64,000 nucleotides of DNA from Ambrosia x helenae (Eukaryota > Streptophyta > Magnoliopsida > Asterales > Asteraceae): NCBI GenBank assembly GCA_030844895.1, contig CM061228.1, forward strand, positions 137,036,812-137,100,811, given 5' to 3'. Below the pieces are notes generated by a model. It was not told the origin of the DNA. It did not search any database and saw only the letters and a program-made list of their open reading frames with translations. Made by a program: the position numbers and the translations under genes. This document shows, in pieces, positions 49,484 to 61,515 of this stretch. Numbering within the stretch: the stretch's first letter is position 1; each line of letters starts with the position of its first letter.

Positions 49484-50231
49484 TAATAATATTATTAAGA
49501 AACTAAGGTAGCGAATCGGAATGCATATTTCATTTCATATGTTTGTTTCAACAAAAGAAGGAAATGGAATTGAACAACAACAATCGGAAGGGAATCTACA
49601 ACTACATTCCAATTCCATTATGTGAAACAAACATATCGACATTCCAAATCAAATTCAAGTTCCCGCGCGAATTCCAATTCCAAGAAACGAACGCAACCTA
49701 AATGGTATCTATAGATTCTTTAAAAATACAAATCAACGAGTTCGGTATAAACATAACAAGAACAAAAACAAAACAATGTTGTTATGCTTGTGTAGTTGTG
49801 TGATTGTTTCTTTCTACATAAGTCTTATAGCCTAGCTATCATTTTGAATCACTATCAATAATAATGATGTAGTTAAAGATACATTAATATGATAAAAGAT
49901 CAAAAGAGTTGAAGAAGTAGTGAATTGAAAGATGAAAATTAGATATTAAAGATAAAGAGACACAAATAAATTAAGCAACAAGTATCGAAAAGGCAGTAGA
50001 AAATGAAGAATAAAAAGGGAAGTGATGAAACCTTTAGGGTTTGCATAAGGTGGGAATAATAATAATAATAATAGTAATAATGTTGGGTAATAATACGGTG
50101 GATGAACAGTGTAACAACCACCGGCGCCGCCGCTACGACTCATTCTCAATGGTGGTTTCTTGCGGTGATTGGGAGGGTGTCTGATCATCTTGATCTTAGA
50201 AAAGGGAGTATATGGATAATGAAAACTTTAA

Positions 50232-50692
50232 CGCTGTGTTCCCGATTTTTCTGTCAGAAAGAAAAGAAGAGAAAGGAGATTTAGGACAGAAAAGAACGGG
50301 AAGGAAAAGAAATATATAACTTTATTTTGTGTTCCCGAGTTCGAAGGAAAAGAAATGAAAATAAAAATAAAAATTTTATGTGTTCCCGAGTTGAAAGGAA
50401 GAGAAAAGAAAGATTTAATTTTACAATAATACCCTTGTTGGGTGTTATATTAGATTAAATGGAAGGATAAAATAGTAAATAACAAAACATTTTAATTGAT
50501 AACTTTCCCCTCCTTCCATTTCCTTCCATTTTGGAAGGAAGATTTTAAGCAATAATTTTCCTTCAACTTCCTCCCATTCTTTCCATTCCTTTCTTTTAAT
50601 GAAACTCTCGAACACACTTATTTTTCATCTTCCCTTCAATTCCTTCACTTTCTTTTTGGTTCTTTCCTTTAATGAAACTCTGGAACATAGTG
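50232..50692. mobile_element. MITE of the 'gttcccgag' family, copy 1, TSD TAA
   Basis: The ends CGCTGTGTTCC and GGAACATAGTG are inverted, with TAA on both sides (50229-50231 and 50693-50695). The inside is purine-rich on the left and pyrimidine-rich on the right (GGAAGGAAAAG against CTTTTCCTTCC words), so the whole can fold. It is one of three copies in the window. Confidence 0.75.
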
Positions 50693-50696
50693 TAAA

Positions 50697-51038
50697 GGGT
50701 GTTTGAGATTGGGTGGAAATTATTGACTTATTGTTGTTTTGATGGTTTTTGGCTTTTAAAGGTGGAAATGTTGTTTTTAAGAAGTTAGAAATTTTAATTT
50801 TTCGCTTTTTAGCTTTTGACTTTTAAAAAAAATTACAAATCTACCACTCATACAATCAATATTCACAATAAGTTAAGCGAAACACTTAAAAAAAGACAAT
50901 CTATTGACTTTTTGACGTTTCTCATCCCAAAAGCTAATCCAAACATTTTTTTAAAAACTCTTTTTCAAAAAGTCATAAGCCAATAAGCACTTCTGACCAA
51001 AAGCACTTTTGCATTTCCAAACTCAATCCCAAACACCC
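50697..51038. mobile_element. Tourist-like MITE packed between two others
   Basis: The ends GGGTGTTTGAGATTGGG and CTCAATCCCAAACACCC are near-perfect inverted repeats. It lies directly between copies 1 and 2 of the 'gttcccgag' MITE, with TAA at each junction. Confidence 0.75.
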
Positions 51039-51043
51039 TCTAA

Positions 51044-51381
51044 AGCTGAGTTCCCGAGAGAAAAGAAATGAAAAAAAAAAATTGATTGTGTTTATCGAGT
51101 TTTATTTAATAAAAAGACCGGAAAACAAAATATGTTGTGTTCTCGAGTTTTACTTAAGAAAGGAAACTGAAGGAAATGACATGTATCATTTTCTTTCCTT
51201 TCTTTTCTTTTCCTTCCTTTTTTTTCCTTTTTTTCCCTCCTAAGTAAACTCTCGAACGGAGCATAAGGAAATGAAAGGAAACCAAAAGAAGGATAAATAT
51301 TCTTTCTTTTCCTTTCCTTTCCTTTTTCTTCGGTTCTTTTCCTTTCTTTTCACTCCTCAATTAAACTCGGGAACGGAGCGT
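51044..51381. mobile_element. MITE of the 'gttcccgag' family, copy 2, TSD TAA
   Basis: The ends AGCTGAGTTCCCGAG and CTCGGGAACGGAGCGT are inverted, with TAA at 51041-51043 and 51382-51384. The internal purine/pyrimidine asymmetry is the same as in copy 1. Confidence 0.75.
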
Positions 51382-51530
51382 TAAGTTATGTGTATGGATT
51401 ATTCGCTTTTAAGTTTGTTAACTTTGTGTGTATCTAGACTATTCTCATTCCTTTCGTTTATCTCAACTTCAAAAAAAAAGGAATTTGATTTTAACAATCT
51501 AAACTTTGGCTTGTTGGCGGAAATAATATA

Positions 51531-52382
51531 TTCTTAAGGAATTTCCAACAAAAGTCTCAACTTTCAAAGTATTTTACTCCAATTAACCTTTGTTAACTGA
51601 GAACTAACCAAGTTAATGGATGTTGACTGGACGCTAACATGACATGCTGATGTGGAACACCCAACCGCACCTCCCCCCCCCCCCCTCTCTCTCATCTGCC
51701 ATCACCAGCCACAATCACCACCACCAACCCACAATCACTATCACCACCTGCCACCACCACACCCTACCTAAACGTTGATAACCGCCACCCCACCTGATAC
51801 ATCACTAATAACAAGTTTTCAACTAGATTCATCAATTTTACGGTTGAATCCAGCAATAACATGTATATGGAAAATAACACTCGCCTGAATGTTTCGTGAC
51901 AAACCCACAAACTGCAACTCACCATTCATGTCATAAACTACGTAAACACCTAAAACCGAAGAAAACAAAGATGAAATGGCGTCATATTGGGGAGGGATAG
52001 GGACTGTTTCAGATTCCTAGAGTTTTCCGACGACGGAAACGACAACATTCATTATTCATCATGTTTTTTTACCATATTCATCAAGTTTCTGACGAGATTC
52101 ATTAGTTTAGAAACATAAAGGGAGAATGGATGATGGTTAGTGTTGGTGACGCCTGGTGGTTTGTGTTGCTGGTGGCCGATGGTGGTTGGTATTGGCTGGT
52201 GGTAGTTAGTGTTGGTATTGATAATCGTGGGGTGGTGGTGAGTATGGTCTGGTGTAATGGCGGGGGTAATAATGGTAGGTGGCTAAGGAAGAGGGGGGTT
52301 GGGTGTTCCACATTAGCATGCCAAGTCATATCGTTGAAGGAAAATTGTTTGAAAGTTGGGACTGTTGTATAGAATTTCTTAA
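51531..52382. mobile_element. Long-TIR element, about 850 bp
   Basis: The outer ends TTCTTAAGGAATTTCC, 'caactttcaaa' on the left and 'ttgaaagttggga', GAATTTCTTAAG on the right are inverted. A second inverted block ATGTGGAACACCCAACC against GGTTGGGTGTTCCACAT lies further in. The inside is CCA/TGG-rich with no real protein. The antisense proline-rich frames are composition artefacts. Confidence 0.65.
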
Positions 52383-52454
52383 GTAAATATTATTGTCATC
52401 CAACGAGGCAAAGTTTGAATTATTAACATCCAATACCTCTTAAAAAAACCTCAA

Positions 52455-52905
52455 GAACAACTTATTTCTATTTTTCTTTCATTTCCTTTTTTTCCTTCTT
52501 ATTTCTATTTTTCTTTCATTTCCTTTTTTCCCTCTTTCATTCGCATATCATATTGCTATACTTTAAAATAAAAATTGTTGGGTTGATATTACTTGCGTAT
52601 AAATGTAAAAACATGATATTATTACTTGCGTTTAAACATTCTGATTGTAACAATAGCTTTTTTTGTTTTAGTTTGTTTCTTTGTTAGGTGGAAAGCCACG
52701 GGGTTGGAAATCAATTTGAATCAATGTGAGAACAGTAATAATTTTGTTTCTTATGTTTGTCTATTTTTGTGAGGTGAATAATAACCGGAGGTTCGAAGAT
52801 CACCTTCGTTAACCTTCTTTGACATTCTTTCATGATTTTGCTAACTAAAGGTTCGAAGATCACCTTCGTTATCTTTGACATTCTTTCATGGTTTTGCTAA
52901 TATCT
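52455..52905. repeat. Two short local duplications
   Basis: ATTTCTATTTTTCTTTCATT recurs after about 43 bp (52466-52530). GGTTCGAAGATCACCTTCGT with 'gacattctttcatg' recurs after about 60 bp (52791-52900). Both are near-identical tandem copies in non-coding sequence. Confidence 0.7.
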
Positions 52906-53534
52906 TCTTTCACCTCATGTGATGGTGGGGTATTGTTGTCGTTATATTCCCACAAACTAGTTCTTTGAAATTATTAATTTATAAAGTAAGAGAATCCTTA
53001 TTACCTAGTATGTATAACTTGTGGTTTTCCCATTTATAACTTGCGTTTGATCAGGTCGTTTTACGAGGTCGTCTTATCAGGCATAACTTGTGTTTCTAAA
53101 ACGCAAGTATACCCTCAATAAAACGCAAGTTATGAACCCAACAATTTTTTTTAAAGTATAGCAATATAGTATGAAAATGAAAGAGGATGAAAAGCTTGTT
53201 TTTATGGTGTATTTTTTTTAAAAAAAATAATGTCATATGAAAAAGTTATGACCGTTTTAAAAATGGGGGTGAAAGTTGAAAAAAGTCAACAATTATGGTG
53301 ATGGATAATAATACACTTTTTTGTTAGAGACATGTGTCGGCCCCTTCTTCTTTCTTACGCTTCTCACCATAAGCTACTTTTTACGTTAGTCTTATCCAAT
53401 GAATATACCCGATACATGTGTACCTGATGAGTACCAAATAAAAGGTACTCGGCAGATGTGAAAGTATACAACCAAAGTGTAAAACACACTTCAATTATTA
53501 AACATGAAAATTACAAAAGTTATATAACCAACAC

Positions 53535-53950
53535 CATAGTTATCAAAGGCGTTAGGCGCACTCGAGGCGTATAGGCCTCGACTGGGGCCTAGGCGCGATG
53601 CGCAAAAAAAGCGAGGAATTGAGATTAAAAAAAACGAACAAAGAAATTAAAGTAAAAATATATTAAATTAATAATATTTTTCATCTAGTTAGTATCAAAA
53701 GTTATAAAATTGATGTATTAGTGTATAGAAGTAGTTTTCCTTAGATAAAAGTAGAAATCTAGTTGGAATCTAGCCATAATTTAACGAATTTGGCTGAAAA
53801 ATCGCCAGAATTTGAGAATCTAGCTGAAATCTGCGCCTAATCCATCACTTGGAGAATTAAAGCGCAATTTCCTCGACTCAAAGCGCAAATGCTTCGCCTC
53901 GCTTAAAAAATGGGCTTAGGCGCACGAGGCGATGATTTCTAATAACTATG
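53535..53950. mobile_element. hAT-like MITE, 416 bp, perfect 8-bp TSD, upstream of L1L
   Basis: The ends CATAGTTATCAAAGGCG and TTCTAATAACTATG are inverted with mismatches. ACCAACAC is repeated exactly at 53527-53534 and 53951-53958. The inside has 'ggcctaggcgc' and 'gcgcaaaaaaagcg' words. It lies 263 bp before the ATG of the LEC1-LIKE gene. A relative is at 63323-63854. Confidence 0.85.
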
Positions 53951-54087
53951 ACCAACACCCGTTATATAGACCATCCATTCCCATCCCAACTACAATGTAG
54001 TCAGGACAATAGATTGACACAAACAAGTCCAATAGAAGAAGTGTGATTGGGGTGATAGTCAGTTGTTGTTCACCGCGTCCTCTATGC

Positions 54088-54106
54088 CACGTGCCTGCTA
54101 TATAAT
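54088..54106 (+). promoter_or_regulatory. G-box and TATA box before LEC1-LIKE
   Basis: CACGTG at 54088-54093 in the context GCCACGTGCC, and a TATATAAT at 54099-54106, about 110 bp before the ATG at 54213. G-boxes/ABREs are frequent in seed and ABA-responsive promoters; function here is inferred. Confidence 0.5.
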
Positions 54107-54212
54107 TGTCCACATTTCCCCAAATCAACACGCTCTCACATTTATATGTCATCAACCTTTGTTTACTTTCCAACTCATAACACCAAAAAAATACCCAAAT
54201 TATAAACACCAA

Positions 54213-56986
54213 ATGGAGAATGCCCATGGTTTCCATGCCCACCAAGGACCTACATCCGGTAATTTAATTAAACCCTTTCCATAGTTGAATTTTTTTTTTT
54301 TTTATATATTGCATTGAAATTGTTAAGCATTATTGTTATAATTTTGTGTTACTTTAGTAAATTCTTAACTCTTAATGTAAGGGTTCACGTTTTTTTTATG
54401 TAAATTCTACATCTAAAGCACCAACAAAGTTGTAATCAATTGATTTGGGTGAATTTCAAGAAAAATACTTTGTTTAATTCAACAAAATATTTATTGAAAG
54501 AAAATAAGGGATGTCATATATTTTTTTTTATAATTCATATTCAAGAAATGTACCATTCTAATTAAGTTGTTTTAATTTGTGTCTCTATCTATCATATCGG
54601 CATAACTACTTCAACGATCATGGATTTTTGAAAGAAAATTCCAAGAAATGTACTCGTTTTAGTTTGAATATCTTGATTTTTAATTTTTTTTTATCAGATC
54701 GGCGTAATTGCATTGACGGACTTGAATTTTAGAAATAAAATTTCAAAAAATGTACCTTATTTTAGTTCCAATGTCTAAATTTTTAATTCTCTACCGGATC
54801 GTTCGTATTTTAGTTCAATTTTCTAGATTTGTATCTCTTTTTTATCAAATCGATTCAACTACTTTGTCAATTTTTAATGTAAATTTCAAGAAACATATTC
54901 GTTTTAGGTCATTTGTATCTATCTATGTAATGGACTTGGATTTTTTGTAGGAGGATTTTAAGAAATGTATCCATTTTAGTTCAATTGGCTTGATTTGTAC
55001 CTCTTTGTCAGATCGGCATAATTATGTAACGAACTTGAATTTTCTAAAGAAAGCAAGGAAGTATCATTTTGTATTTGTATCGTTAACATATAAAATTATA
55101 ATATGTATTTTATGATGTACAAATTATTGTATAAAACTATATTTATTTTTTTTATCTACAGATTGGTTATTCAAAAATTTATATTTGCAGGTGTTACACT
55201 TTTTTTCTTGAAATAAAAAAGAAAACAATGAATGAAATATGTTTTCCATGTTATTGTTCTGATTGGGAGGAGGATAGACAAATAGATGAAACAAGTGGCT
55301 TACATGCTCTCTTTCTGACCCCACACACCTCTTTTTCTCATTATTCTATTTCTAATTTAAGTCAATTCATTAAATAATAAACATACGTGACAACTAGCTT
55401 TTTTTTAGAAAGTATATATTTATGTCCTTTTTTATTTTTAGTGTCTCGATAAGAGTAGATTTTTAATTATATATTTTTAAACATACGATTTGTATTTGTA
55501 TTTGATACATTTGGTGTCCTTACGGTTTTTTGTTATGAAATTGTTTAGTCGAGTTCATCTGGTTATGGATAGTAATCTTATAAATGAATTTAGTATTTGA
55601 AATTCTTGGTTTTATTATTAAAAAATGTTTAGTGTCGCAACTTTTGTTCTTTTGGATTCTATTTTAATACATTAGTTTAAATGTTTAGTATATGAGATAT
55701 GTAATAATCAAGCTATCAAGTTGGATGTATTTTTTTTTTGGATTTAAAAGGGGATAGCGACACAACTTGATGCTCGCTTACCTACTATCAAAACGTAACT
55801 TGTTGTTTGTTCTTGATTAATTATAATCAAACGTGATATTAAAATTTGGGCTTAAAAAAGATTATATGATAAAAACATATAGATAGTTGTATAAATTAAA
55901 ACCCTTCCATAGCATATATTATTAAAAATTGTACTTATTTTGTGGTAAGTTATTCTATAAATAGTTACAAACTTATATATAAAAGTGCTTGCACTATGAT
56001 ATGGGAAACACATATACTTGTAGTATTGCAACACAAAAGCTATAGTAATACTACTACTATACTTAAAATAAAAAGAATAAAATGATTATTTTTATGGTAT
56101 AATATTTTTTTAAAAATATTTATGTATTAAGAAATTATAGCCGCTTAAAGATTATGGGATAGTAGGTTAATTTAAAAAAAAATAGAAGTCACCAATATGT
56201 TTTAAAAGGTTGTACCATATGTTTTAAACGTTGTATTACTAAACTCTTAAAATCATGTAAAATTACATTTTAAATGTAACAATAGTGAATGTGATGCACA
56301 AAGCTTTTAAAAGTTGTATTACTACTCTTAAAATTGTGTAAAATTACATTTTCAATGTAACACTAGTGAATATGATACACAATGCAGTGTTGTAATTGTC
56401 TTTTGTTTCCCTCTCCCACTACTTTTGGTTATCTTCTTTATGCAATATGTATCGTTTTCGTGATGACTTGCTCTTATTATTGGCCTTAGGCAACAACGAG
56501 TGTCTTGTTCGAGAACAAGACCGGTTGATGCCGATAGCAAACGTGATTCGTATCATGCGAAAGATCCTCCCTTCTCATGCCAAGATCTCAGATGATTCAA
56601 AAGAGACAATCCAAGAATGTGTTTCTGAGTTCATCAGCTTTGTGACAAGTGAAGCCAATGACAGGTGCCAACATGAGCAGAGGAAGACTATAACTGCTGA
56701 AGATATCCTTTGGGCAATGAGCAAGCTTGGATTTGATGATTACCTTGAGCCATTAACCCTCTACCTCCATCGTTATAGGGAGATCGATGGCGGTGAGCGT
56801 GGGCCCACGATAAGGCCAGTTGAGCCACAAGCCAAGCCCATTGGTATTAATGGTGATGTTTATCAAATGGGTCATCGTCTCTTTAACCCTGCTACCATTG
56901 CTGGACTTATGAATGAGTCAGCCAAAGTTGCAGGCCCTTCTAGGCATGTTGCTGGATTTGAGCCATATGCTAAGTGTAAAGAGTAG
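54213..56986 (+). CDS. L1L: LEC1-LIKE NF-YB transcription factor subunit
   Basis: NF-YB subunits pair with NF-YC through histone folds and, with NF-YA, bind CCAAT promoters. LEC1-type members act in embryo and seed maturation. Exons: 54213-54258 ([16 protein letters not shown], split glycine codon) and 56490-56986, with an intron of 2231 bp; the product is 180 aa. The B domain is at about residues 22-116: [60 protein letters not shown] and YLHRYREI. The Asp at residue 50 in KISDD, where ordinary NF-YB proteins have Lys, marks the LEC1/L1L class. The [14 protein letters not shown] region looks more like L1L than LEC1. The start at 54213 gives a short N-terminus typical of L1L. No lesions seen. 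Confidence 0.9.
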
Positions 56987-58010
56987 GGCTTGATCATATA
57001 TGGCAGCAGGTATATGATATGATGGTCGCGTTTGTTTTGTTTCTTTTTTCTTTTCTTTTTCATTTCAGCCATGGAGACTTATATAATACCATGCGATGGT
57101 GTGCGTGCGTGTTTGACTTTAAATATCATCATATACAATACTATGCTAAGGGTGTTTGGACTTTTGATGTGATATAGTGTTTATCGGCTAGGTTTTTAAT
57201 TGAGTAAGTTTGATTATTCGGTTTGAATATTCTTTTTGGTTGAATTGATAACCTAATTTGAATTCATTTTCTATTTTCGTTTGAACCAAATAAACTTAAC
57301 AAATTTTTAAAATTTTTAAATTTTATTTTTCTAAAACATATTTTATTATTTACTATTATATTGGGTGGGCTAAATAAGATTGGGCTGAATCATAGTTGGA
57401 TTGGGCTAAATGACAACACTTTAATAAATATTATTTATAATTCGATTTAGGAGAAATCACAAAAACAAATATTGAGCAAGTTAAATAACCAAAATAAACA
57501 TTTGTAATAGTTAAATTGCAATAGCTGGTTGTGATTTTTGTAACTGGTGTTTTCTGTGCTCCAAAAGCGCTAAGATTTAGAAGCAAAGGCATAGGCCAAA
57601 CACACCATAGCAACACTAAAACACCCATAACATAATGTAGTATATAAACTTTCATTTATGTTAACCAACTGTTAATATTATTAGACCATAAAGGATCAAA
57701 AGGGTTATTTATATAGTTTTCAGAACCTTTATTGTTATAAAAACTAGAAACAGCTTGGTTAAAGCTGCTCCGGACATGGAGGCGTTTCATCATCAAGTCT
57801 TGGCATTAGTCTTTCAGTGCCTCTTTAGTTGGATCACCTACAAAACCAAACCACATAACCTGGGTCTAACACTCTAACCAAACAAATATTCTAAATGGAT
57901 GGCTAATTTATTTATGAATGTGTATATTCAAGTTATGGTTTTATATTAAAAACCATAAAACTTTATATGCATCTAAAAGTTTTGAAAAATATAAAGGATT
58001 GCGTACTTAC
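56987..58010. other. L1L 3' flank and intergenic, no gene
   Basis: AT-rich sequence. The first few hundred bases are probably the L1L 3' untranslated region. I see no other supported feature. Confidence 0.5.
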
Positions 58011-58131
58011 CTAGGTCCTTTGATGTACCAATGTGATGATATCCATAGTTATCTTGGTTCTTTGATGTACCAATATGATGTTACCCGTAGTTACCTTAGT
58101 CATTTGATGTACCAATATGATGTTATTTCCC
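58009..58131. repeat. Three imperfect 42-bp tandem repeats
   Basis: TTTGATGTACCAATRTGATG recurs at 42-bp spacing three times. The period is a multiple of three, so a frame through it repeats YLGxLMYQxDxxxS, but no gene context supports translation. Confidence 0.7.
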
Positions 58132-58925
58132 TTCTGTTGGCTATCTCACTATAAAATCATTTTTTTTGTTAATATACCGCCAACATAATGATAATCATAT
58201 CGACCCATTGAGCCGTTTCAAAAAAATAAGAACTTGTAAAATGTGATTATTCATCATCAAAGATTACACCCCCACTCTTCAACCATATATTATAGTAATT
58301 CTAAACCCCAATCACAATATAAAATACATATACATACAAACATCATGATATCTACAATTTGATTGAGTAACAAAATAGAGAAGCGATCTCTCCTTTGTTG
58401 CAAATCTCAGTTCTCAAATAGGGGTTCCTACATATATAGGATTGGGATCATCTGTCTTTCTCCCTCTATCCAAAACCGCTGCATCTCAGGTAACATGAAT
58501 CACCATCAAGGCCCAAAACAATAATTGAAGCATAGAGAAATATCAATCAAAGCAGAGATAGCGAGAGACAGAGGCAGGGGTTTTGAAACCTAAATCAAAG
58601 ACAATCATCAAAGCAGATGTGATGATGGTGATTGTGATTTCTAGAAAGAGAGGAAAAAGAGAGAAAAGATTATGGATGGTGAGTAACAAAGGCAAGATAA
58701 GAACTAACACTATGTTCCCAAGTTCACTTAAATACAAGGGAAAAGAAAAGGTAGTTGGTTTCCGATCCCCAGATCTGGTTTAAACGGTTATGGATGGTTA
58801 TGGAGGATATGTTATTTGTTTCCAGAGAAGATGGTGGCGAGGTGGCGGCGGTCGTGGGCCGCATATGAAAGCAGGAGAGAGAAGATTGGTGGGTTTGGTT
58901 GAGAGAGAATGGAGGGGAGTGAGAG

Positions 58926-59261
58926 GTTGTTTGGTAGCCCTTTAATGGTTTTATTAAGAGGGCATCTCTCATTAAGAGGCTACTTCTGAATCAGTCGTGT
59001 GTCTAGTTCACTGATATGGCATCTCTAAATCAGTTAGTAAGTCTCTTACCTATTAAGTTTCAAAATGACGTTGAATGAGAATTTTACTTATTTATCAATT
59101 CACATGTGTTCATAATCCTCAGCCGACCACTCACACACCACCTCCTTCGCCACCTAGTCAGGTTGAGCCAAGTCATGCCACTTACTAGTTCAAAATGTCT
59201 TTTTCAATCAGACCTCTTAATTACTCAGCATTTATTGACGCAAAGGTTGTCAAACAACCCC
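58926..59261. mobile_element. Tourist-like MITE, about 336 bp
   Basis: The ends GGTTGTTTGGTAGCCCTTT and GGTTGTCAAACAACCCC are inverted, and the right side is followed by TAA. Much of the interior ('ctcttacctattaagtttc', 'ccactcacacaccacctcc') matches the MITE at 47526-47822. Upstream (about 58700-58740) is a fragment like the left part of the 'gttcccgag' MITE family. Confidence 0.7.
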
Positions 59262-59989
59262 TAAGTAAATGAAGATGGTACGAGAAGATTGTCACTTCAA
59301 AGATCAAACACACACAAGCAGTAGAAAAAAATTAATATGTGAAAATAAAGTACCCTTTAGAAAGGACAATTTTGATCTTTTGTTATTGTTATGTTTGATT
59401 ATTACTCGGTAATCGAAGGATTTTCTTGTTCTTGATTGGTATAATGCACTTGATGTTTCACTGATATATCTATATTGAATAATCATGTGTCTAAATATAT
59501 GTATATTGCACTTTATGTTTAACACTTTCACATGTGGATTATGCATATTTTTTCCCATCTCAATCATCTTCTACTTTAACTTTAACGTTTGTGTTTCATT
59601 TCGTGCTTTTGTATTCATACTGATGAAACAGGATTTAAGAACTGGGCGATGTCTTAAACAAACATTTATATAACTCATATTTATTTAATTTATATTTTCA
59701 TAAACAAGTAAACAACTAGATTATTCATTTCCAAATTATTTGTCGACTCATAAATTGTTGGCCAATTATCTAGATATTTGGTATTGAACTTCTTCACTTT
59801 TTATCTTCCATTGGTTTCATGTTTACAATGACATGTCAAGCCACATCGAGAACAATGCGTGTCAAGAGGGAAGCCGGGAAGGGAAGGGGTAGGTGTGTTT
59901 GTGAATTGTGACACATTACATAAATCATATATTGTTCCATCCACATAAGAAATACAATGTCATAAGAAGTGCCAACCTCAAATACCTTT

Positions 59990-60115
59990 ACAACAACCCA
60001 CTCATAGCGTATCGTTTGAAAAGGTTGGGATGTATACAAGTCTTACCTCTATCCCAAAGGGCAGAGAGACTATTTCTAGTGAGATCCATCGACTCCAAAG
60101 TAAGGACCAGCTATA
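59990..60115 (-). mobile_element. SINE-like segment, reverse orientation
   Basis: The reverse complement reads TCACTAGAAATAGTCTCTCT, GGGATAGAGGTAAGACTTGT and ACATCCC, the same family as 36730-36892. Confidence 0.5.
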
Positions 60116-60686
60116 GAAAGCAAAAAGATGTACATCTCATACAGACACACATAACGAGTAATAACATGCAAGAATCCCGTCCCAAAAAAAATTAGAAAGT
60201 AAGCAAGTAAGGTAGGAGGACAATTGCGAAAACAAATGATATTACAACTACTCCATCTACACACAACAAGCACCAACATGCGCTAAACCCCAAGAAGCAC
60301 TAAGAAACTAAGCACATAAACAACGAAGTAAAAACAAACCCGAGTACTCCACCTAAAAGTCTTTAATCTTAATTCCACGCCTCCACAAACTCCCATTTTA
60401 GTCACGTCCTTCGAGAAATGCAAGTTTAACAAATCGTGCCTAATTTGTTCCTTTTAAGTCATTTTCTCTACCTCTTCTCTCTCCACCATAAGAGTTTCCA
60501 CGGTTCTAATCTCAAATACCTTTGAAAAACCAAATACAAAAATAATCACTTTACAAGCAAAACATATTATTTGTATTGACACAGGAGATTGAATATTGCA
60601 ATTAGAATTGTGCCTTCAAACTTATCATACACCTTATTCTTAAAAGTGCATGTGTATTTCTATAATACTCTTTGTTGTGACACTAA

Positions 60687-60929
60687 CGCTTTGTTCCAGA
60701 GTTTTATTTATAGGGGGAAGAGAAAAAAAATCTCTCCTTATATTCTTTCTTTTTTTTTTTCTCTCGTGTTCCTTTCAAATTAAAAAGATAGGATTTATGC
60801 CTAAAAACCTTACTATTTTCCCTCCCCTTCCTTTCCTTTCTCGCTATACAAAAACTTGGAACACACTTTTTCCTTCATTCCTTTTAATTCCTTTCTTTTC
60901 CCATGCTAAATGAACTCTGAAACAGAGTG
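60687..60929. mobile_element. MITE of the 'gttcccgag' family, copy 3, TSD TAA
   Basis: The ends CGCTTTGTTCCAGAG and CTCTGAAACAGAGTG are inverted, with TAA at 60684-60686 and 60930-60932. It is shorter than copies 1 and 2 but has the same purine-to-pyrimidine switch. Confidence 0.7.
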
Positions 60930-60932
60930 TAA

Positions 60933-61515
60933 CGTATTAGTTTTGATTGCTCTTTTTTTAATAACCTCTATTTTTTTACATTTATATACCAAATAAATTG
61001 TGGCTATAACAACTTAAATCCACGTCACTTTCTAAGAGGACAAATACCCTACAATTTGTAGACCACTAAATTGTGGCTATAACAAAAAAAAAAAGAAAAA
61101 AATATATATTTGATTGCTTGTTTTTTTTAACGACAAGAAACGACGTGCCAACCATCGTGACATCGGACGCTCTGGCCAAAATCAACTACTCGACCGCCGC
61201 CAGCCCCTTGGCTCTTTCAGATATGTGTAAACCCGACCCCCACCCACCCAAAAACACGACACTGAAATAATTAGTAAAACCTTATCCCCATCCGAGTTAA
61301 ACCGACACCACCTGTATTCGCCAACGTAGTTACTACTCGACCACAGGGGGCTTATATTTGATTGCTTGTTAGTCAAGATTTAAGACAGTAACCAAAACCA
61401 TTGAAGAATCAAGTCCGAGGTTTCTTTAGGGTTTAACCTAACAAACATCTCCTATTCTCTTCAACCTATCCTTCCTTTGTTTTTTTTTTTAATTAAAAAA
61501 TCACAGTATCCACAA
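60933..61515. other. Upstream flank of the DnaJ gene
   Basis: AT-rich, with a GC-richer stretch at about 61145-61350 (ACTACTCGACC occurs near both ends of it) that is probably another short dispersed repeat. It leads into the GFA2-like gene at 61516. Confidence 0.4.

Noticed and set aside
49946..50188. Minus-strand frame starting MIRHPPNHRKK with a possible donor after ANPKG
   Set aside because: Could be a first exon, but no following exon was found. The leucine run comes from an (ATT)n repeat, and no family is recognised. Not listed as a gene.
52102..52329. Thr/Pro-rich minus-strand frame
   Set aside because: Lies in the CCA/TGG-rich interior of a TIR element; no start context or homologue recognised.
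58724..58972. 82-aa minus-strand frame
   Set aside because: Overlaps MITE sequence and a fragment of another MITE family; no protein features.
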